Assembly (NCBI GenBank): GCA_036571765.1 | Contig: BROE01000022.1 | Span: forward strand, 16,463,567-16,527,566 | Direction of reading: 5' to 3' | DNA: 64,000 nt | DNA from: Plecoglossus altivelis | Taxonomy: Eukaryota; Chordata; Actinopteri; Osmeriformes; Plecoglossidae | In this document: positions 58,901-64,000 of the stretch, one piece after another | How the letters are laid out: every line of letters begins with the position of its first letter | How positions within the stretch are numbered: the stretch's first letter is position 1 | Notes under the pieces: model-generated | What the model saw: only the letters and a program-made list of their open reading frames with translations | Databases searched by the model: none | Told to the model about the DNA's origin: nothing | Made by a program: the position numbers and the translations under genes

Positions 58901-61034
58901 CAAAAGCGCATACAGATAGTACAGCATAAAATCTCTGATCAAAAGTGCATAGCATGAAATGTACAAAGCACATTTACTAAAAGGACAAAGGAAGATGTTT
59001 CCTCCCTCAGTTTCCTCCTCCTCCTCCTTCCCTGACCTGTGACCCCGTGACCTTCTCTGCAGAGGGGTCGTTCCTGCCCCCAGCACTGATCTTCCTCCAG
59101 ACATGGTGACACGGGCACTTCTAACAACCTTTCAACAAACTGGGTCATGATCCTTTTCTCAGGTGCCCCCCCCCCTTGCCCCCCCCTGCCCGCCCCCCAT
59201 CCTGCCTCCCATCCCGGTGCTCTAGGAAGTCTACTATTATAGCTTTTGATGAGGATGGAAAGGCACCAACTACCACTTTGCCTTCAGCAAGGTCTGTGGC
59301 TCTGTCGTTTAAGGATTTCACCAACATTAAGACGCGCTGTTCCATCACATGACATTCCTATCATTCCTACCACAGGGAAATGAAGCATATTAGGACTTTT
59401 ATGAGACCAGATTCGTATCTTGTTTAGTATGAGGTGGGGAGACAGATATTTGGGTTTGAGTGGAATCAGAAACACAAGAGAACTTAACTGAGCGTGGTGG
59501 TATCGACGGTCGTGGAGTGGTATCAATGACAGAAACAACACATCTCTGAATGTCTTTCCCTAATCGCACTGTTATCATAACTATTCTGTGTTATCACATT
59601 AACTTGTTATAACAAGAGAAGACTGCCGGTGGAATGCTTTAGATGTGAGCCAGCCTAAATGTGTCTGTGTGTGTGTCTGTGTGTGTGTGTGTATGAGTGT
59701 GGGTGTGTGGTTAGATTAGCTCTTCCTGAGCTCCAGTGTAATCACTAAGTCGTGCCCAGGACAGACCCAAGGGACGCCACAATCAGCTGGGGTCAGAGAG
59801 ACAGCCTACACTTCTCCTTCACCCAACGCTACAGCTTACAGCTCTCCTCCACCACCCTCCACCCAACACTGCAGCCTACATCTCTCCTCCACCACCCTCC
59901 ACCCAACACTGCAGCCTACATCTCTCCTCCACCACCCTCCACCCAACACTGCAGCCTACATCTCCCTTTCTGCCCCCTCCACCAAACACCACAACCTACA
60001 TCTCTCCTTCGCTCCCCTCCACCCAAAACTACAGCCTAAATATCCCCCTCCACCTCCCCTAAACCCAACAGTCCAGCCCAAAGCACCCTGCCGGCATCCC
60101 CCCCTTCGCTCTCAGAGGCATCTCCAGGGCTGGGCAGCAGGCAGGCAGCAGGGGGGAGGGTGGCTGGGTGTCAGCTATAGGAGGTAATTACCTCCAGACC
60201 TGGCCCAGAGATCCCTCAGGAGAGTGAGAGAATGCAGGGGAGAGGTTTTATAAAACAAGTAACATGAGAGGGGAGGCCAAGCTTTTAGAGAGAACATTTG
60301 TATTTGTTGGCGAGTCAAACAGTCTCTCTCAGTTACGCCCTTATTAAGTTTTTTTTTTCCTTTTTTCTTTTTACTGCTCAACGACAGATAAATTACGCCA
60401 GAAAGTCTTGTGTGCGGAATTATCATTGACCACTAAGGCTTTGTGTGCGAGTTAGTTCTTCGATGCTGCTGCTATGCTGTGTGTCTGGGATGAGGTTTTT
60501 CCATATAACCAGATCAACTCGTAGCTTGCTTCGCTTGCATTCCAGACAGACAGCGTCAGTTTCTCGATCCGGGCTGGCCAGTGCGGTACAGTAAACCTAA
60601 GCGCGCAGTTGTCCATTTTCCAAATTACGTTTCAGTCATTCAAGTCAGCAGAATATCTAGCTTTTCCTAATTAAATGCGCCACCGCTTAATTACGCCCAC
60701 AGATTTGGTGAAGGATATTTGCATAACAAGGTCCTACCTGAAGTGTCCCAAAGACGCAGTTCAACTCTCTGCATATCGATTTCAAAACTGGCTGTGTAGT
60801 TCTCAAACACCGTAGGAATATAACCCTGTTCAAATGAAAGGATAGCTTCATCAAGTATAAATCATTTAAGCCTGTCAAAAATGTACGTAAAATTATTCTC
60901 ATAATATAGATTCATAATGGAAGGCTTACCTCCGGGAAAGAATCCTTTGCGAACACATTCAATAGAGCGGTTTTTCCACACTGGCTATCCCCGACGACCA
61001 CTATTTTACATTTAATTCCTGGATTTGTATCCAT
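55666..61034 (-). CDS. rnd3: Second Rnd3-like GTPase, inverted paralogue, five-exon CDS
   Basis: Spliced CDS complement join(60930-61034, 60738-60825, 56918-57027, 56107-56232, 55666-55914), 225 aa, GT-AG introns at the same positions and phases as the plus-strand gene. Motifs: P-loop GDSQCGKT (15-22), switch I PTVFENY (39-45), G3 DTSGS (62-66), G4 CKSD (120-123), G5 ECSSL, CAAX CTLM (222-225). Serines at the three GTPase positions make it another Rnd-type, GTP-locked, predicted farnesylated protein. It differs from its partner in the N-terminus (MDTNPGIK), in six residues of exon 2, in a Rho-insert region three residues shorter (FTKSHS in place of TTLVELSNH), and in a tail changed to SSSHGPVD and KTKAKTC. 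The residue before the CAAX cysteine is Thr221 instead of Ser. The start has a strong Kozak context (A at -3, G at +4), with an in-frame stop 17 codons upstream. No frameshift is seen, so the gene appears functional. Orthology (tandem inverted copy or displaced genome-duplication copy) is unresolved. Confidence 0.94.
55751..55934 (-). other. Homogenised tract C, copy 2
   Basis: Inverted counterpart of 17404-17587, bounded by the CA/GT microsatellite on the intron side and by the diverged tail on the exon side. Confidence 0.87.
55915..56106 (-). other. rnd3-like intron 4 (192 bp)
   Basis: GT-AG intron (donor GTACGT), phase 0. A CA/GT microsatellite at 55931-55960 sits just before the acceptor. 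The final polypyrimidine tract and CAG match the partner gene with one substitution. Confidence 0.9.
55931..55960. repeat. CA microsatellite in intron 4 of the rnd3-like gene
   Basis: About 14 CA units (GT on the coding strand), adjoining the exon 5 acceptor. The plus-strand gene has a shorter GT run at the same place (17393-17404). Confidence 0.9.
56107..56232 (-). CDS. rnd3: rnd3-like coding exon 4 (shortened Rho insert)
   Basis: The 126-nt exon (42 codons) is nine bases shorter than its counterpart. The first 81 nt differ only by CAG to CTG (Q107L) and TCA to TCC. Then FTKSHS replaces TTLVELSNH before RQTPVSYDQ. The shortened segment aligns with the Rho-specific insert helix. Confidence 0.95.
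56152..56243 (-). other. Homogenised tract B, copy 2
   Basis: Inverted counterpart of 17131-17223, ending where the shortened Rho-insert codons of this gene begin. Confidence 0.85.
56233..56917 (-). other. rnd3-like intron 3 (685 bp)
   Basis: GT-AG intron, phase 0. On the coding strand its first about 170 bp (56917 down to 56743) are nearly identical to the start of intron 3 of the partner. Beyond that it diverges and contains a poly-C run at 56660-56679. Confidence 0.9.
56743..57046 (-). other. Homogenised tract A, copy 2
   Basis: Inverted counterpart of 16014-16305. The edges are sharp. At 57046 the match to TGTGTCCATG begins, and at 56743 it ends after CTTCCTGTGG. Confidence 0.88.
56918..57027 (-). 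CDS. rnd3: rnd3-like coding exon 3 (identical to partner)
   Basis: The 110-nt exon has the same acceptor (GCCGGCAG) and donor (GTGAGT) as the plus-strand exon 3 and no base difference from it. This includes all synonymous sites, in contrast with exons 1 and 2. Confidence 0.97.
57028..60737 (-). other. rnd3-like intron 2 (3.7 kb)
   Basis: GT-AG intron, phase 1. It contains a 40-bp minisatellite (59815-60045), a GT-rich stretch near 59660-59710, poly-C runs near 59166-59196 and otherwise unique AT-rich sequence around 58340-58980. No coding sequence is supported. Confidence 0.9.
59815..60045. repeat. 40-bp minisatellite in intron 2 of the rnd3-like gene
   Basis: The unit contains TCTCTCCTCCACCACCCTCC followed by ACCCAACACTGCAGCCTACA. 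GCAGCCTACA recurs 40 bp apart at 59871 and 59911. About five to six copies, the outer ones diverged. Confidence 0.9.
60738..60825 (-). CDS. rnd3: rnd3-like coding exon 2 (switch I)
   Basis: The 88-nt exon lies between acceptor TGAACAG and donor GTAGGA. It encodes GYIPTVFENY onward to WDTS. Relative to the partner it carries T36G, V38I, T53M, K54Q, I56V and S59R, so it has not been homogenised. Confidence 0.95.
60826..60929 (-). other. rnd3-like intron 1 (104 bp)
   Basis: Very short GT-AG intron (donor GTAAGC, acceptor AACAG), phase 0. It has no similarity to the 250-bp intron in the plus-strand gene. Confidence 0.9.
60930..61034 (-). CDS. rnd3: rnd3-like coding exon 1
   Basis: The exon starts at ATG 61034 and ends in GAG before the donor GTAAGC (phase 0), 105 nt. 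It encodes MDTNPGIK and the P-loop. It is about 75% identical to exon 1 of the plus-strand gene, with many synonymous changes, which marks an old duplication. Confidence 0.95.
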
Positions 61035-61500
61035 TTTGGGACAGGGAGGATACGATACTATTCCCCGTTGTTTTATCTTAAATCAATTCCTAAGAGTTCC
61101 TTTTCCACGAATTCCAAATGTTGAGTTACATCCCCGAAAATACGATTCCAAATGATGAGTTGCACCGGCTGTAGACGAGCGCTTTCTCCGGAGATCAGAT
61201 CTGTCGGGAACGCAACTTTAGAAATGAAGAACATGTAACCTTTCAATAATTTAAATGGTCCTGATGTAGCTAAGGCAAGACGGTGACATAGTTATCCCTC
61301 TCTGCAGTCTCCTTCAGCGATAGCGGACTTGGTAGAGCAACGGTTCACGGCAGACTGACCGACTGAGGCAAGTTTTTGAGTTCTTGAAAATACTTTTTTC
61401 CAAGTCAGAGGGCGTTGCGCAAGGCGAGACTCTTACTGGTAGTAGCATCCTTCAAATCTATCTCTTTTCAGGGGGAACACCCTCTTTATTGTATACGCGA
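61035..61500 (-). promoter_or_regulatory. 5' UTR and probable promoter region of the rnd3-like gene
   Basis: No strong TATA/CCAAT arrangement like that of the plus-strand gene is visible. A TATA-like GTATACAATAAA on the minus strand near 61484-61495 is the best candidate. The leader contains an imperfect direct repeat (ATTCCAAATG at 61111 and ATTCCA-AATG at 61145) and a start-stop ATG-TAA at 61131-61126. The extent is inferred. Confidence 0.35.
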
Positions 61501-64000
61501 TTATCACTTCCATATGAATATGATCCTATTGCTTCAATAATGTAAATATAAAATATATTAGTTTTTAGAAAGGGATGGTCATACACAGACAGTCCGATCA
61601 CTGTCATTTTACCACATTTTAATAGAGACTTCTCTCACAATGGCACATTCTAACGAAACGATACCTTAGGTGACAGTCTATGGTTTTCGGTATATTTTGA
61701 AACTGCAGAATTTTGACGAGACACTGAATGCTCATTTGAACCTTTGCACCATTTTCCAGCGGCCAGCGGTCGTTGGGTTGCTTTTCAGCCAGGGCGCATC
61801 AATAACCTTGAAGTAGGTGAAACAGCTAGAGGTGAGGGGGCCGTGCTGTGTCGGGAGTCCCTCTCGCCTTTTATTCAACACTCACATATTGTCTCGGAGT
61901 GGTGAACTCAGCGGGCTCGTCTCGAACCGGACCTGAGAGGAATTCTAATGAGCTGTAGGGGTTCATCTGCAGAGGATGTTGGATGGTCTTTCTCCTTCAT
62001 GTGGCACGGGGCAGGTAAGCTGCTGCACAGCTGTTTCCTACCAAAGCAGTTCCTCTTTCCTGACTCTGTCCAATTGGTCTATAAAGGCTATTCTTTTCAC
62101 GGGAGTTTTACGATGATTGAGTTTGACCTTGGACTGCATGCAATTAAGTCGAGCCTATTAGATAAACCTGAGATGTATTGACTAGACAGTAGGCCTACTG
62201 TCCCTTTCTCAGGGTAAACAGGGCAGTTTTACGGAATAATTAAGAAACAAGCGTAGTCAGCCGGATACAGGCAAGTTCAAACCTTCCATTGTCCTGGAGA
62301 AAGCTACGACTCCAGCATTCACAGTGTGATTACTTTTCTGTCAGCCGCACTATAGCCCTGGCAAAGATTCAGCACTTCTTGATGGCTGTTTCTCGCTCCC
62401 TGCGTTCTTCGTTTGTTTGTCCGGAGAAGCGTCTGGTCGAGCCGACGCAGCAGTTCTGACAGCGAACAAGTTCAGTCACGAGTGACCTAGAATGGTGTTC
62501 CCTTTGGGAACATCTTTCACAAAGAGAACTGTGCCGGGAAAAACCAACTACACTGTTGTGCCACAGGTAAAGTATCGGGTGAGGCGAGAATCAAGGTTTC
62601 TCTTTTGCTATATGCCCTCTTGTTGTGAAACAAACAGACAAACGTGTGGAATCTTTGACCTGCGCTGTCCTTCTTTCATACTTCAGTTGTTTACATACCC
62701 ATGGAAGACACAGCTGTTCTCAAGTTCACCGCTCAGCAGCTATATTTGGCTCAGACCCTGAGCACAGTTTATAATCTGCTTCCTCAGCTGTAAGAATGGA
62801 TTGGGGATGAAAGTCTTCCAGTATTCAGGACTAGACTGTTTTGATTTGAATAGTTGGAGCTTCACAGAACCGCGTCAATGTTTTCACCTTGTGAGAAACC
62901 ACACCAATCGACAGCCCAGCGTACCACATGCTGTTGTCTGTTAGCGACACGATGACTCGACACAAACGTCTTAAATCACATCGCCCAGGCCTGAGTTATT
63001 ACTACGGCATCGCACGTCAATCTCCAAACAAACATTTCACACTGCAGCCACCACCGTGACGGGGCGGGAGGGGGAGGGGGAGGGGGTGTTCAAACGGTTT
63101 AAAAGGACCCCAGACAGCCGTCGAATCTTATTTACATTTCACGAGCCAATAACTCCCCTGTGTACTCTGCAGACGGGAACCAGGCCCGTTCTGGATCGTT
63201 TGAGAAGATCCACGACCTGTCGAATCGCAAGCCTGACCAGGAGCTTGCGTAGCACAAACCAAGGCCCTGAGACCCAAATTGTTCCCATTTTTGCTTCGCT
63301 AACTGTCCATTTCCAAACTGCACAGTCATCAAAGTAGAGTTTCGCGATCGATAACAGTTATACCTGCATGGTTCAAGTTTTCATGCAAGTTGTCAGCGTG
63401 CTCGCATCCTTGTCCTCTTTGAAAGGGCTCTAAAAGTTCCTTGCTGATAGATTAGGTTTTAGTTTGAAGGGTGTGACAGTGGTAGAAGATTCTCATAGCT
63501 AAACCCACACATCTGGTTTTGGTACCACTGGCACCAGAATTCCTTCCCACCCTTTGCTGCCTTTGACCTGCTTCCATGGCCGTCTGGCTCCGTACCCGGG
63601 CCACAGAGGAACAGAGGAAGGGGCAGAACCGGAGCCAAGCATGTACTGTCTGCCCAGACCCTCCCTCCCACAGAACCACAGAGGACGCCTCCTCGGTTTG
63701 CATTTCACAGGTGAGGCTGAGCAACCCTGGCCCCTTGCGCCAGCCGCCAATTGCACATTTCCCAGCGTGCACTGCTGCCAAAACCGGCAAGGGTTTTTTT
63801 CTCAGCGTCTTTGTTCTCTGCAGACTGTCTGGCTGCCTTGTCAATAATGCCACGGCCCAGCCTCGACAAGAACGCACACACCCCTCCCTCTCACTCTCCC
63901 CCTCACTCTCCCTCCTCCCCCCCTCCCTCCCTCCCACCCATCACCCTCCCCCCACCCGCCCCCCATGCAAGGGCGGACAAAGAAGACGACGTGCCCGCTC
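61500..64000. other. Non-coding flank upstream of the rnd3-like gene
   Basis: AT-rich sequence near 61500-61620, then unique sequence, then a C-rich end (63880-63965). No credible exon; reading frames over 63450-63940 overlap on both strands with no recognisable domain. Confidence 0.55.

Noticed and set aside
60738..61034. Possibility that the second gene is a pseudogene because of its changes in exons 1, 2, 4 and 5
   Set aside because: All five exons stay in frame, splice sites are canonical, and the nucleotide-binding motifs and CAAX box are intact.
63452..63937. 161-codon minus-strand open frame near the window end
   Set aside because: Overlaps an equally long open frame on the other strand, has no recognisable domain and runs into a C-rich low-complexity end.

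Overview
The window is vertebrate nuclear DNA, most likely from a ray-finned fish. The evidence is two split, spliced genes for Rnd-family Rho GTPases with short introns, set in long non-coding DNA rich in CA/GT microsatellites, poly-C/poly-G runs and minisatellites. No bacterial, viral or intact transposon genes were found. The species cannot be fixed from the sequence alone.

Layout. 1-10.9 kb is non-coding, with an 18-bp and a 50-bp minisatellite. 10.93-19.66 kb is a complete plus-strand rnd3 (RhoE) gene. It has a TATA/CCAAT promoter, five coding exons (11193-17672, 228 aa), and a long 3' UTR with an extreme poly-C tract and a polyadenylation signal at 19633. 19.7-55.6 kb is a roughly 36-kb intergenic desert with further minisatellites (32-bp, 11/33-bp, 12-bp), microsatellites, a 12-N gap and scattered AT/TAAT-rich segments that look like regulatory DNA. 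55.67-61.03 kb is a second, minus-strand rnd3-like gene (five coding exons, 225 aa). The two genes are convergent (tail to tail). 61-64 kb is the 5' region of the second gene and further non-coding DNA.

How the genes relate. Both encode GTPase-deficient, predicted farnesylated Rnd proteins with the same four intron positions and phases. Their similarity is a mosaic. Exons 1 and 2 are about 75% and 78% identical. Exon 3 is identical over all 110 bases, with near-identity running about 160 bp into intron 3. The first 81 nt of exon 4 differ at 2 sites and the first 164 nt of exon 5 at 2 sites. The end of exon 4 (Rho insert) and the C-terminal tail diverge sharply. I infer patchy gene conversion between inverted paralogues that spares the segments giving each copy its identity. 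The second copy has a Rho-insert region three residues shorter and an altered tail.

A further point is an upstream ATG in the plus-strand gene. It lies exactly 15 codons before the main start, where mammalian RND3 begins its extension. It opens with M-K-E-T-R and is cut by an in-frame TGA at codon 13. It may be a decayed N-terminal extension now acting as a small uORF.
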